Source: Cystobacter fuscus DSM 2262 | GTDB taxonomy: Bacteria > Myxococcota > Myxococcia > Myxococcales > Myxococcaceae | NCBI RefSeq assembly: GCF_000335475.2 | Contig: NZ_ANAH02000010.1 | Location: forward strand, 62,001-126,000 | Direction of reading: 5' to 3' | Length of the DNA: 64,000 nucleotides | Translations under genes and position numbers: made by a program | Notes under the pieces: generated by a model | The model's input: the letters and a program-made list of their open reading frames with translations, nothing else | Database searches by the model: none | What the model was told of the DNA's origin: nothing | Part shown: positions 46,051-54,685 of the stretch, in pieces | Numbering within the stretch: the first letter of the stretch is position 1 | Layout of the letters: each line of letters starts with the position of its first letter

Positions 46051-46277
46051 TTGGCGCACCATGTCATCGAGTGCGGCGAACGGTCGCGTCCCGCGTGTTG
46101 AGCGCGCTCGGTGAACAGTGGAACTGCGGCGGAGCGAGCCGGCTCGTGTGGGATGAGCGTGCGACGAAGCCCGTCAGATGAGTGGTGTCATAGCCCTCGG
46201 CGACATGGAGTTCGGGCGGTGTCCAGCCTTGGTCGCGATGTAGGCGTGCTTGCGGCCCGTTCGTGCCACGATCCGCT
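46051..46277 (-). pseudogene. Decayed aldo/keto reductase fragment
   Basis: Three frames on the minus strand together spell aldo/keto reductase motifs in the right order: 'RKHAYIATKAGHR' (like R-x-x-V-x-[IV]-A-T-K-A-G), then 'LHVAEGYDTTHLTGFVARS' and 'PQFHCSP' (like L-L-Q-L-H-C-P-P), and finally 'FAALDDMVRQ' at 46051-46080. The frame changes at least twice and both ends are missing, so nothing functional is left. It ends exactly at the start of the right repeat (46278). It is debris from the donor or from an earlier gene at this place. Confidence 0.6.
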
Positions 46278-46428
46278 CCCGAGCCCGAGCCCCTGGCGGC
46301 GCAGTCGGCTCACTGAGCCGGAGGCCGTGGCGTCTGGGACGGTGAAGCGGGCGGCTTCGTGGGCGTGGGCTCGCGGCGCAGGCCGTGCCACAGCTCCAGG
46401 AAGACGCCGTTGGTCCAACCGAAGCCGA
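46278..46428 (+). repeat. Right copy of the duplicated MFS/trehalase junction
   Basis: Direct repeat of 42391-42541 at an offset of 3887 bases. Here the trehalase end is the functional copy, and the 13 MFS codons ('PEPEPLAAQSAH' plus stop) are the orphan part. Similarity begins abruptly at 46278. Confidence 0.9.
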
Positions 46429-48037
46429 CGACGTTGTGCGCGTAGCCCGCGGTGACCTGCACCTCGGTGGTGCGCTTCACCACGTCGTACTTCTCGCGCA
46501 GGTTGCCCTCGCGGTGGAAGTTCTCGGCGACCATGTCGAGGAACTTCCGGGACAGGCGATCCGCGTCGGCGTCGTGGCCATGGCGGCGCAGGCCCTCGAC
46601 GGCCAGGAGCTGGAGGGGGGCCCAGCCGTAGGGCAGGTCCCACTGGGCGGACGTCCGCCGGCGGCTCATCGCGAGTCCCCCGGCCTGCTCGAAGTCCGGG
46701 AGGTGGGCGGCCACGGCGCGCGCCTGCTCGGGCGAGGCCAGTCCCGCCCAGAGCGGGTAGAAGGTCGTCGCGTACTCGTAGGTGGAGCGCTGGCGCTTCT
46801 CGACGTCGTAGTCGAAGTACATGCCCCGCTCGGCGTCCCACAGGTAGCGGTCCACCAGGGCCCGGCGCTTCGTGGCGCGCTCGTGCCAGGCACGGGCCTC
46901 GGCGTCGCGGCCGAGCAGCGTGCTGATGCGCTCCAGGTCCGTCTCCGCCTTGTACAGCAGGCTGTTGAGGTCCACCGCGGCGTAGTGGTGCGTGCGCGCG
47001 CTGAAGGGCCCGAAGCGGAAGGAGATGTCGAAGCCGGACTCGCGCATGGCGCGGTCGCCCCGGTAGAAGTCCTCGGTGAGGGTGACGGCGCCCTGGGTGG
47101 TGCAGAGGGTGGTGCCGGGGTCGCGCTGGCACACCTGGGTGAGGAACACGGGGGCCGTGGCGCTCGGGGAGACGGCGTCCCGGTCCACCTCGCGCAGGAA
47201 GGGCCGTCCCTCTTCGGGGTGGCGCGTGAAGTAGCTCACCACGTCGCGGTAGTAGCGGCCCTGGTCCACCGCCAGCTCGGGCACCGGCCCCTCGTTGAAG
47301 TCGAAGTAGCGCGACAGGCCCGTGTCGCCCGCCAGGTGCTCCTCCCTCATCCACAGCCCATGGTCGCGCACGAGGAAGGGCCAGGCCTCGGTGAGCCAGG
47401 CGCGGCCCTCTTCCTCCGGGAGCCGCTGGTGGATCTCCATCACCATGGAGGTGAGGAAGGGCGGCTGGGAGCGGGACAGGTGGTAGGTGCGGTTGGCGTT
47501 GAGCAGCGCGCCGTAGTGTTGGATCTCGAAGAAGAAGTTGCGCACCATGCCCTGGGCCAGCTCCCGCCGTCCGTCGCGCAAGAGTCCCCGGATGATGAAG
47601 TAGCTGTCCCAGCCATACATCTCGTTGAACATGCCGCCGGGCACCACGTAGGGGTGCTCGAGGTAGAGCAGTCCCTGGGCCTTCAACGCGCGCACGTCCA
47701 CCTGTCCCGCCCCGGTGATCTCCTGGGGCAGGCGGAGGACTTCGACCTTCGGACACTTCTGGCGCAGCCGCTGGGCGATGGCGGGCTCGGGGAGCTCCCG
47801 GGGCAGGTAGAGCACGGAGCGGCCCGCGACCTTGGGATCCGCGACCACCTCACAGGACTCGAGTGAGCGCGTGAGCGCGTCCCAGGTGCGCGCGATGTAG
47901 CCGCGCACGTCGGCATGAGCTGCGGCGGGAGGAGGCGGCGCGGTGGCGGGGGCGGGCGCCGCGCTCGCGCGGAGGGCCAGCGTGACGAGCAGCCCCGTCA
48001 TCCACGGAGCGCTCCTGGAGCGTCGAGCGGCGGCCAT
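46310..48037 (-). CDS. Trehalase-family glycosidase (GH37-like), exported
   Basis: ATG 48037 with GGAGGA upstream gives a 575-residue protein with signal peptide 'APWMTGLLVTLALRASAAPA'. GH37 signatures are 'VVPGGMFNEMYGWDSYFIIR' (near 131), 'ESGFDISFRFG' (catalytic acid Asp near 336), 'SAQWDLPYGWAPLQ' (near 462) and 'GFGWTNGVFLELW' (near 534). The GGGGEY segment that carries the catalytic base in E. coli TreA is replaced by 'TTEVQVTAGYAHNVV', so the base is displaced or lost. Periplasmic alpha,alpha-trehalose hydrolysis is the family role; another disaccharide is possible. Its last codons lie in the right repeat of the toxin island. Confidence 0.85.
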   Translation of the reverse strand: MAAARRSRSAPWMTGLLVTLALRASAAPAPATAPPPPAAAHADVRGYIARTWDALTRSLESCEVVADPKVAGRSVLYLPRELPEPAIAQRLRQKCPKVEVLRLPQEITGAGQVDVRALKAQGLLYLEHPYVVPGGMFNEMYGWDSYFIIRGLLRDGRRELAQGMVRNFFFEIQHYGALLNANRTYHLSRSQPPFLTSMVMEIHQRLPEEEGRAWLTEAWPFLVRDHGLWMREEHLAGDTGLSRYFDFNEGPVPELAVDQGRYYRDVVSYFTRHPEEGRPFLREVDRDAVSPSATAPVFLTQVCQRDPGTTLCTTQGAVTLTEDFYRGDRAMRESGFDISFRFGPFSARTHHYAAVDLNSLLYKAETDLERISTLLGRDAEARAWHERATKRRALVDRYLWDAERGMYFDYDVEKRQRSTYEYATTFYPLWAGLASPEQARAVAAHLPDFEQAGGLAMSRRRTSAQWDLPYGWAPLQLLAVEGLRRHGHDADADRLSRKFLDMVAENFHREGNLREKYDVVKRTTEVQVTAGYAHNVVGFGWTNGVFLELWHGLRREPTPTKPPASPSQTPRPPAQ

Positions 48038-48130
48038 CGGTCCTCCCGGGCCCGTGCGAGGACGGGCTGGCGAAGAGGGCAACGCTCGTCATCCCCGCGC
48101 GGGCGTGCAATGGGACGGTGGTGTAGAAGA

Positions 48131-48808
48131 ATGTCCATGGCGCCCCCCGCTCCGCTCGTCTTCCTCCAGGACTCCGCTCTTCCCGAGGCCCATTTCCAGC
48201 GCCTGTGGCGGCGGGTGCGCGCGCTGGGCAACGAGCGGCTGCGTCAGACCTACCAGACGACCTTCTGGTTCGACCTGGGCGAGCCCACCAACCTCGTGGA
48301 GGAGGCCATCCTCGCGCTGCGCCCGCGCGTGCCGGTGCGCCGGGGGCTGGCGGGGGTGGAGTGGTGGTTGTCGCGCATGTACACGACGGACGTGCAGGTG
48401 GACTTCCATCAGGATCGCGACGAGAAGCTCGCCCTGAAGGGAGGGCCGCTCGTGCATCCGCGCTTCACCTCGCTGCTGTTCATGAACCGGGTGCGGGGCG
48501 GGGCGCTCGCGGTGACGCGCGCTTTGCCGTGTGAGGACAACCCTTCGCTCGCGCCCGACACGGACGAGTTCGATCTGGTGATGCCGCGGCCCAACCGCTT
48601 CACGTGCTTTCGGGGCAACCTCACCCACGGCGTGCTCGACGCGCGCAACCAGATTCCCGACGGGAAGCTGCCGGGGACGTCGCGCCTGCGGGTGACGCTG
48701 GTGATGAACTGGTGGCACCAGCGTCCCACCGACTTGCCGACCTTCGCCGAGTCGCGTGCGTACCGCTCACTCGCGCTGCCCACCAGGAGTCCGGCGGGCG
48801 CGCGGTGA
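48131..48808 (+). CDS. 2-oxoglutarate/Fe(II) oxygenase-like protein
   Basis: A 225-residue soluble protein. 'VQVDFHQDRDEKLALKGGPL' supplies an HxD pair and 'RFTCFRGNLTHGVLDARNQI' the distal His, the three iron ligands of the double-stranded beta-helix oxygenases; 'RLRVTLVMNWW' holds the Arg expected to bind 2-oxoglutarate. The overall sequence is not close to a named subfamily, so the substrate is unknown and it could be an inactive member. The ATG at 48131 (another at 48137) follows a weak ribosome site. Divergent from the trehalase gene. Confidence 0.6.
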   Translation: MSMAPPAPLVFLQDSALPEAHFQRLWRRVRALGNERLRQTYQTTFWFDLGEPTNLVEEAILALRPRVPVRRGLAGVEWWLSRMYTTDVQVDFHQDRDEKLALKGGPLVHPRFTSLLFMNRVRGGALAVTRALPCEDNPSLAPDTDEFDLVMPRPNRFTCFRGNLTHGVLDARNQIPDGKLPGTSRLRVTLVMNWWHQRPTDLPTFAESRAYRSLALPTRSPAGAR

Positions 48809-48820
48809 GAGAGCCGGGTG

Positions 48821-49399
48821 CTAGAGACCGGTGATGCCCAGCGCGCCCTCCAGGCCGCTGAAGTTCTTCTCCACGACGACGTGGAGGATGGCGTTCTCCA
48901 GGCGGATCTCCACGGGCAGGCCGCCGGTGCCGGGCGTCGCATTGGAGATGGTGTTGGTCACGATGAACCAGATGCGCGGCTGGCGCACGGCCTTGAGGAA
49001 CGTCTCCGAGCTGGGGATGGTGGCTTCCGTGCGCGAGGCGGGCCCGAAGTTGGCCGACAGCAGCTCCTGGGATTTGGCGTAGTACGGGGGCAGGTTGCGC
49101 GGGGTGTAGATGATGGGCTGATCCGGCGTGGCGTTGCCCTCGAGGGACAGGCGCGCCGACGCGTTCAGCGTGAAGACGGTCGAGGGATTGACCACGGTGA
49201 GGGTGGCGGTCACTTCCTTCACGAGGACCGCGAGATCCTGCGTGTCCGCGGGCAGGTCGATGGCCACCTCGGCATAGGTGGGCTCGAAGATGGAGGTGAC
49301 CGGAACCGTCGTGGAGATGGGATCCGAGTCGATGGCCACCTCGGCGGAGCACGCGGTGACCAGCAGGGAGCAGAGCAGGGCGGGAGCGAGGCGGTTCAT
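48821..49399 (-). CDS. Putative lipoprotein, beta-rich
   Basis: A 192-residue protein with signal 'MNRLAPALLCSLLVTACSAE' and lipobox VTAC (Cys17). The mature part is rich in beta strands ('VLVKEVTATLTVVNPSTVFT' and 'LPVEIRLENAILHVVVEKNF') and ends 'LEGALGITGL'. No family is recognised. Its ATG shares one base with the stop of the preceding outer-membrane protein gene (TAATG at 49399), so the two are translated together and probably meet at the outer membrane. Confidence 0.7.
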   Translation of the reverse strand: MNRLAPALLCSLLVTACSAEVAIDSDPISTTVPVTSIFEPTYAEVAIDLPADTQDLAVLVKEVTATLTVVNPSTVFTLNASARLSLEGNATPDQPIIYTPRNLPPYYAKSQELLSANFGPASRTEATIPSSETFLKAVRQPRIWFIVTNTISNATPGTGGLPVEIRLENAILHVVVEKNFSGLEGALGITGL

Positions 49400-50154
49400 T
49401 AGAAGGTCAGGGACAGGTCGAAGGCGGGGAGGAAGGGAACGCGGCCCTCGTTGTAGGGCAGCAGGGGCTCGACGACGTCGACGTACGCGAGGCCGAGCGA
49501 CACACCGAGCGTCGGGCCTCCGTAGCGCAGGCCGAACGCACCGCGCAGGGGCATGCCCTCGGAGAAGCGCACCCCGAGCTCACCGACGGCGGACAGGTTG
49601 CCGATGATGTTGAACACCACCGCGCCGGTCGCCGTGGTGACGGTGTTCTGGTAGATGTAGTGGCGCACCTCGCCCTGCACCAGGAAGCGCCCGAGCACGA
49701 TGCCGTAGAGCGCATAGACGCTGGGCCCGCTGAAGTTCACGTCGACGCGCTGGATTTCAGGCACCTGCTCGTTGATGGCGCCGGACAGCGTCTCCCCGCC
49801 GAGGAACCACGTGTAGCGCCCGCCGATGACGAAGCGGTGGATGCCCCACTCGGCGCCCCAGCGCACGCCCACGTTGGCGGCGGTGGCGATGTCCGCGAGC
49901 AGCGAGGTGTCCACGGCGATGCCCAGCGCCAGGGGCAGCGCCGTGCGCTGCAGGCCAATGGTGAGGTGCTTGATGGGCGCGGCCTCATCGCTGGACAGCA
50001 GGCGCGCGTTGCCGGCGTGGGGGAAGAGGCGCGTGTCCTCCTCCTCCTCATCGGCGCGGGCCTCGCTCAGGGGAACGAGCGCGGTGAGCGCCCAGAGCGC
50101 GAGCCCCGCCGCCAGCGGGCGGCGCAGAGCGGAGAATACATGTCGAGGTGTCAA
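49399..50154 (-). CDS. Putative outer-membrane beta-barrel protein
   Basis: A 251-residue protein with signal 'GLALWALTALVPLSEARA' cleaved before an acidic stretch 'DEEEEDTRLFPHAG'. The rest alternates amphipathic strands ('WGIHRFVIGGRYTWFLGG', 'VYALYGIVLGRFLVQGEVRH', 'FGLRYGGPTLGVSLGLAYVD') and ends in 'LPAFDLSLTF' with the terminal Phe of BAM substrates. Eight to ten strands are likely. Function unknown; coupled to the lipoprotein gene downstream by a one-base overlap. Confidence 0.7.
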   Translation of the reverse strand: MTPRHVFSALRRPLAAGLALWALTALVPLSEARADEEEEDTRLFPHAGNARLLSSDEAAPIKHLTIGLQRTALPLALGIAVDTSLLADIATAANVGVRWGAEWGIHRFVIGGRYTWFLGGETLSGAINEQVPEIQRVDVNFSGPSVYALYGIVLGRFLVQGEVRHYIYQNTVTTATGAVVFNIIGNLSAVGELGVRFSEGMPLRGAFGLRYGGPTLGVSLGLAYVDVVEPLLPYNEGRVPFLPAFDLSLTF

Positions 50155-50289
50155 CCCAACTCACTCCTTGCAGGGATGGGAAGGGATTTATCTACCGCGC
50201 CGCTCCTCGCCGTGTCACTTCAATGAGGGGCCGAGTGGGTGTTCTCCGACAGGGGCGTGCTCGGACCTGGACCCACACGCGAGCACGGC

Positions 50290-51657
50290 ATGGCCATGAA
50301 CGGGGAAGGCGGGGAGAAGTCTCGAGTCCTGGAGTTGTTGCGGCGTCACGGTTGGAACACCACGTCCTTCCAGGTGCTGGAGCCCGGGTACGCGTACTGG
50401 TTCGACGGGGACGACGCGTGCGTGGCCTACGTGGACACGGGAAGCGCGTGGGTGGTGGCCGGAGCGCCCATCGCCACCACGGAGCGGCTCGCCGCGGTGT
50501 CCGAGCGCTTCGCGGCGCACGCGGCGGCGAAGGGCCGGCGGGTGTGTTTCTTCGCCATCGAGAGACGGCTGTTACACGCCACGCCGCTCGCGTCCCTGCT
50601 CATCGGCGAGCAGCCGGTGTGGGATCCGCGGCGGTGGGAGGAGTGCCTGCGCGACAGCCGCCACCTGCGCGAGCAGCTGCGCCGCGCGAGGGCCAAGGGT
50701 GTGCGCGTGCGGGCGGTGGACGTGGCGGAGGTGCGCGAGCCCACGAGCCCGGTGCGCGAGGGGATGGAGCGGTTGATGGCGCGCTGGCTGGAGTCGCGGC
50801 GGATGGCGCCCATGGGCTTCCTGGTGCAGTTGTCGCCCTTCGATCGGCCCGAGGCGCGGCGCTGCCTCGTGGCGGAGCGGGACGGGGAGGTGGTGGCCTT
50901 CCTGTCGGCCATTCCCGTGTACGCGCGCGAGGGCTGGTTCGTGCAGCACCTGCTGCGCGACAAGCGGGCGCCCAATGGCACCGTGGAGTTGTTGGTGGAC
51001 GGGCTGATGCGCGCCGCGGCGGCCGAGGGCCGGAGCTTCCTGACGCTGGGTCTGGCGCCGCTGTCGGGCGAGGTGGCCGGGGTGCTGCGGCTGGCGCGCC
51101 GGCTGGGCAAGCCCCTCTATGACTTCGAGGGCCTGCGGGCCTTCAAGTCCCGGTTGCGCCCCCATTCGTGGGATCCCGTCTTCCTGGCGTGGCCCCGGAC
51201 GCGAGGCCCCGTGCTCGCGGTGTTCGACTCCCTCCAGGCCTTCGCCCAGGGCAGCCTGCTGCGCTTCGGCGCGAGGAGCCTGCTGGAGCATCCCCTGCTG
51301 CTCATCTGGCTGACCGCGGTGCTGCTGGTGCCCTGGACGGTGCTGCTCGCGCTGCCCATCACCACCAGCCACTTCCCCTCCTGGCACATCCAGGCCGCCT
51401 GGGTGCTCTTCGACGTGGGGCTGACGGTGGCGCTCTTCTCGCTCGTGCGGCGCTGGCGCCGGGGGCTCGCCACCCTGCTGGCCTGGGTCATCACCGGCGA
51501 TGCGAGCCTCACCCTGCTCGAGGCCCTGCTCTACAACCTGCCGCGCGCCGAGGGCTGGAGCGACTGGCTGGTCATGGTCGTGGCGGTGATGGCTCCGTCG
51601 CTGGCGGCGGCCCTGCTCTTCTGGGCGCGCGGACACCGGACACTTCAGGGTCCCTGA
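50290..51657 (+). CDS. DUF2156 (MprF C-terminal-like) protein with membrane tail
   Basis: 455 residues from ATG 50290 (a GTG at 50239 is also possible). The first 310 residues form a DUF2156 tandem-GNAT fold ('EPGYAYWFDGDDACVAYVDT', 'RVCFFAIERRLLH', 'LMARWLESRRMAPMGFLVQL' and 'EVVAFLSAIPV'), as in phosphatidylglycerol lysyltransferases that add amino acids to lipids. Four hydrophobic helices follow (about 320-450). In MprF the membrane part comes first, so the order is reversed here. Aminoacyl-lipid synthesis is a possibility; acyl transfer to another head group is equally open. Confidence 0.75.
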   Translation: MAMNGEGGEKSRVLELLRRHGWNTTSFQVLEPGYAYWFDGDDACVAYVDTGSAWVVAGAPIATTERLAAVSERFAAHAAAKGRRVCFFAIERRLLHATPLASLLIGEQPVWDPRRWEECLRDSRHLREQLRRARAKGVRVRAVDVAEVREPTSPVREGMERLMARWLESRRMAPMGFLVQLSPFDRPEARRCLVAERDGEVVAFLSAIPVYAREGWFVQHLLRDKRAPNGTVELLVDGLMRAAAAEGRSFLTLGLAPLSGEVAGVLRLARRLGKPLYDFEGLRAFKSRLRPHSWDPVFLAWPRTRGPVLAVFDSLQAFAQGSLLRFGARSLLEHPLLLIWLTAVLLVPWTVLLALPITTSHFPSWHIQAAWVLFDVGLTVALFSLVRRWRRGLATLLAWVITGDASLTLLEALLYNLPRAEGWSDWLVMVVAVMAPSLAAALLFWARGHRTLQGP

Positions 51658-51663
51658 GGGGTC

Positions 51664-51903
51664 TCACGCCCGGCGGGGCGGAGGCTCTTCCTCGGGGGGC
51701 AGCGGAGGGTGCGTCGGCGTGAGGTAGATGTCCGCACCCTGGACGCGCGCGACGCGGTGGAACTGCACCGCGTATTCCCGGCGGGCGGGCGAGCCTTGGC
51801 CCAGCTCGAAGTGGGTGGTCCCCACGTTCTCCACCGTCCCGAGCTTGCGCCCGGTCCCGTCGCGCACCGTCATTCCCTCGTGGATTTCTCCAGGGTCGAT
51901 CAT
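51664..51903 (-). CDS. DUF2171-like small protein
   Basis: A 79-residue protein starting at ATG 51903, which is chosen over a longer start because AGAGGAGCGGAGG precedes it. 'IDPGEIHEGMTVRDGTGRKL' followed by 'GTVENVG' is the PRC-barrel-like core of DUF2171, and 'DIYLTPTHPPLPPEEEPPP' is a Pro-rich end. Such proteins bind partners through the small barrel. Function unknown. Convergent with the DUF2156 gene (6-base gap). Confidence 0.65.
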   Translation of the reverse strand: MIDPGEIHEGMTVRDGTGRKLGTVENVGTTHFELGQGSPARREYAVQFHRVARVQGADIYLTPTHPPLPPEEEPPPRRA

Positions 51904-52016
51904 CCTCCGCTCCTCTCTTGGGTTGTGTTGCGTTGCCCAATGAGATGAACACGGCGGAGTCCCTCTACCCACGGCGCCTGCCCGTCCGCCTGGTGCCGGA
52001 GGGCAGGGGAGACGGC

Positions 52017-53081
<1,065 letters not shown>

Positions 53082-53237
53082 TCAATTCCCACGGAACAGT
53101 GGGATCGCGCGGCAACCTACTACGCAGCCCCCGTTGCAGAAAGAAAAGGCAACGTCAAGCCCGGGGCCCGGCCGCAGAGCGTCCAACCCCGGAACCTTCT
53201 ACTCCAGTTTTCCTTATTTGTCGTATTTCGTACGGAT

Positions 53238-53780
53238 TCATGCCAGCGAGGGCTGGCCGGTCTCGTGGGTGGGGCGGCTGGAGCGGGCGGCATCACCGAT
53301 GCCCTGGCCGGTGGAGCCGGAGAGGGAGCCGGGGGCCTCGAGCGCGGGAGCGGCGCCGGGCGCGTGGCGCAGGGCTTCGCGGGTGACGAGCAGGAAGGCC
53401 TCGTGCATGGGCTCGAAGAGCAGGGCGGTGGCGTACCAGAAGGGGGCGTAGTCCAGGCGGATGAGCCCCTTCACGCTCCAACCCTTGTCCTCGTAGTCCC
53501 AGGGGCAGCGGCCGAGCGCCTTGCGCAGGAGCCAGCCGCTGGTGAACTCCGCTCCGAAGATGACGGCGGTGTAGGCGAGCGCCCGCAGGAGCCGGGGCAG
53601 GAAGCGCAGCCGCTCCTGGAGGGACTCCAGGCTCAGGGCCGTGGCGCCGTAGATGGGGTGCATCCACAGGTAGGTCTTCGCCGTGCAGGTCCGGTCGCCC
53701 TTCAGGGCGTTCTCCATGCCGGTGAAGCACACCTCCAGCACCCAACCCGCGCAGCCATAGAGGACGTATCGAGGTAGCAC
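53238..53780 (-). CDS. CmpB-type putative ABC transporter permease membrane protein
   Basis: A 180-residue membrane protein with four helices. The opening 'MLPRYVLYGCAGWVLEVCFT' and 'LWMHPIYGATALSLES', then 'GAEFTSGWLLRKALGRCPWD', match the CmpB (DUF1113) family, named putative ABC permease but without shown transport. The C-terminal 45 residues are Ala/Gly/Ser-rich and probably disordered. No ATPase gene lies nearby. It is on the same strand as, and 84 bases downstream of, the glycosyltransferase gene. Confidence 0.65.
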   Translation of the reverse strand: MLPRYVLYGCAGWVLEVCFTGMENALKGDRTCTAKTYLWMHPIYGATALSLESLQERLRFLPRLLRALAYTAVIFGAEFTSGWLLRKALGRCPWDYEDKGWSVKGLIRLDYAPFWYATALLFEPMHEAFLLVTREALRHAPGAAPALEAPGSLSGSTGQGIGDAARSSRPTHETGQPSLA

Positions 53781-53864
53781 GCCCCGAAGTTGGGGATGCC
53801 CGTCGTGCCGGGCACTGGGACCGCGGGACGGGCCGTCGTGAAGCCCGTGGCCCCGGTGGGCGGC

Positions 53865-54584
53865 TCAGCGCTTGAGGGCGTACTTCCCGATGACGTAGAG
53901 CGCTCGCACGCCATCCTTCCAGCCGATCTTCTTGCCCTCCTCGTAGGTGCGCCCGTGGTAGCTGATGGGCACCTCGAAGACGCGCCAGCCGCCGCGAGCC
54001 ACCTTGGCGGTGATCTCCGGCTCGAAGCCGAAGCGGTCCTCTTCCACGGTGACGGAGCGGATGACCTCGGCGCGGAAGGCCTTGTAGCAGGTCTCCATGT
54101 CGGTGAGGTTCAGGTTGCTCGTCATGTTGCTCAACGTGGTGAGCAGGTTGTTGATGACCGAGTGCCAGTAGTAGAGGACGCGCCGGGGCGTGCCGGTGAA
54201 GCGGCTGCCGAAGACGACGTCCGCCTCGCCATCGATGATGGGCTGGAGCACGCGGGGGATGTCGCGCGGGTCGTACTCGAGGTCCGCGTCCTGCACGATG
54301 ATGATGTCCCCGGTGGACTCGGCGAAGCCACGCCGCAGGGCCGCGCCCTTGCCCTGGTTCTTCTCCTGCAGGAGCACGCGCACCTCGTTGCGGTTCTTCG
54401 GGGTGCCGCCCACGACCGAGAGGCCCTCGGTGGTCAGACGCTGGAGCAGCTCGCGGCTGCCGTCGCGCGAGCAGTCGTCCACGAGGACGAGCTCTTTCGG
54501 GAAGTCCACCGCGGTGACACGGCGGATGATTTCGGCGAGCGTGGAGATCTCGTTGTAGACCGGGATGACGACGGAGACGAGCAT
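53865..54584 (-). CDS. Glycosyltransferase family 2 (dolichyl-phosphate sugar synthase-like)
   Basis: A 239-residue cytosolic-face enzyme from ATG 54584. 'VSVVIPVYNEISTLAEIIRR', 'ELVLVDDCSRDGSRELLQRL', 'NQGKGAALRRGFAESTGDII' and the DxD-type 'IVQDADLEYDPRDIP' mark a GT-A enzyme of the DPM1/DPG group, which loads a sugar from a nucleotide donor onto a polyprenyl phosphate. 'SRFTGTPRRVLYYWHSVINN' and 'METCYKAFRAEV' are further family blocks. There is no C-terminal membrane anchor. The GT-C-type membrane proteins at 60917-63808 could use its product, but they are not adjacent. Confidence 0.9.
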   Translation of the reverse strand: MLVSVVIPVYNEISTLAEIIRRVTAVDFPKELVLVDDCSRDGSRELLQRLTTEGLSVVGGTPKNRNEVRVLLQEKNQGKGAALRRGFAESTGDIIIVQDADLEYDPRDIPRVLQPIIDGEADVVFGSRFTGTPRRVLYYWHSVINNLLTTLSNMTSNLNLTDMETCYKAFRAEVIRSVTVEEDRFGFEPEITAKVARGGWRVFEVPISYHGRTYEEGKKIGWKDGVRALYVIGKYALKR

Positions 54585-54685
54585 GGCGATTGGCGCTCTA
54601 ATCGATTTCCGGGCTCCGCGCGACTCTTCGTTCTCCCCGGCCCCGGGAAGTAAGACACCCGGCGCCCACCCTCCGAGGATTCGCC

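Larger units (their letters stand above)
45845..46277. other. Upstream region of the toxin operon, about 430 bp
   Basis: This gap holds the likely promoter (45888-45904, minus strand), an AT-rich leader, and from 46051 to the repeat a decayed aldo/keto reductase fragment. Bases 45905-46050 show no coding resemblance that I can recognise. Confidence 0.6.
42391..46428. mobile_element. Toxin-immunity genomic island flanked by direct repeats of host junction
   Basis: Between two copies of the same MFS/trehalase junction lie about 3.7 kb (42542-46277) that are clearly AT-richer than either flank. The load is four same-strand genes forming a candidate type VI effector/immunity operon, plus a decayed aldo/keto reductase fragment at the right edge. 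No transposase, integrase or tRNA was found. The simplest history is acquisition by recombination that duplicated, or brought in, a second copy of the 151-bp junction. The host trehalase and MFS genes both remain intact because each keeps one good copy of its end. Confidence 0.75.

Noticed and set aside
42391-46428. Classical transposon or prophage as explanation of the island
   Set aside because: No transposase, integrase, terminal inverted repeat or tRNA is present; the flanks are copies of host gene ends.
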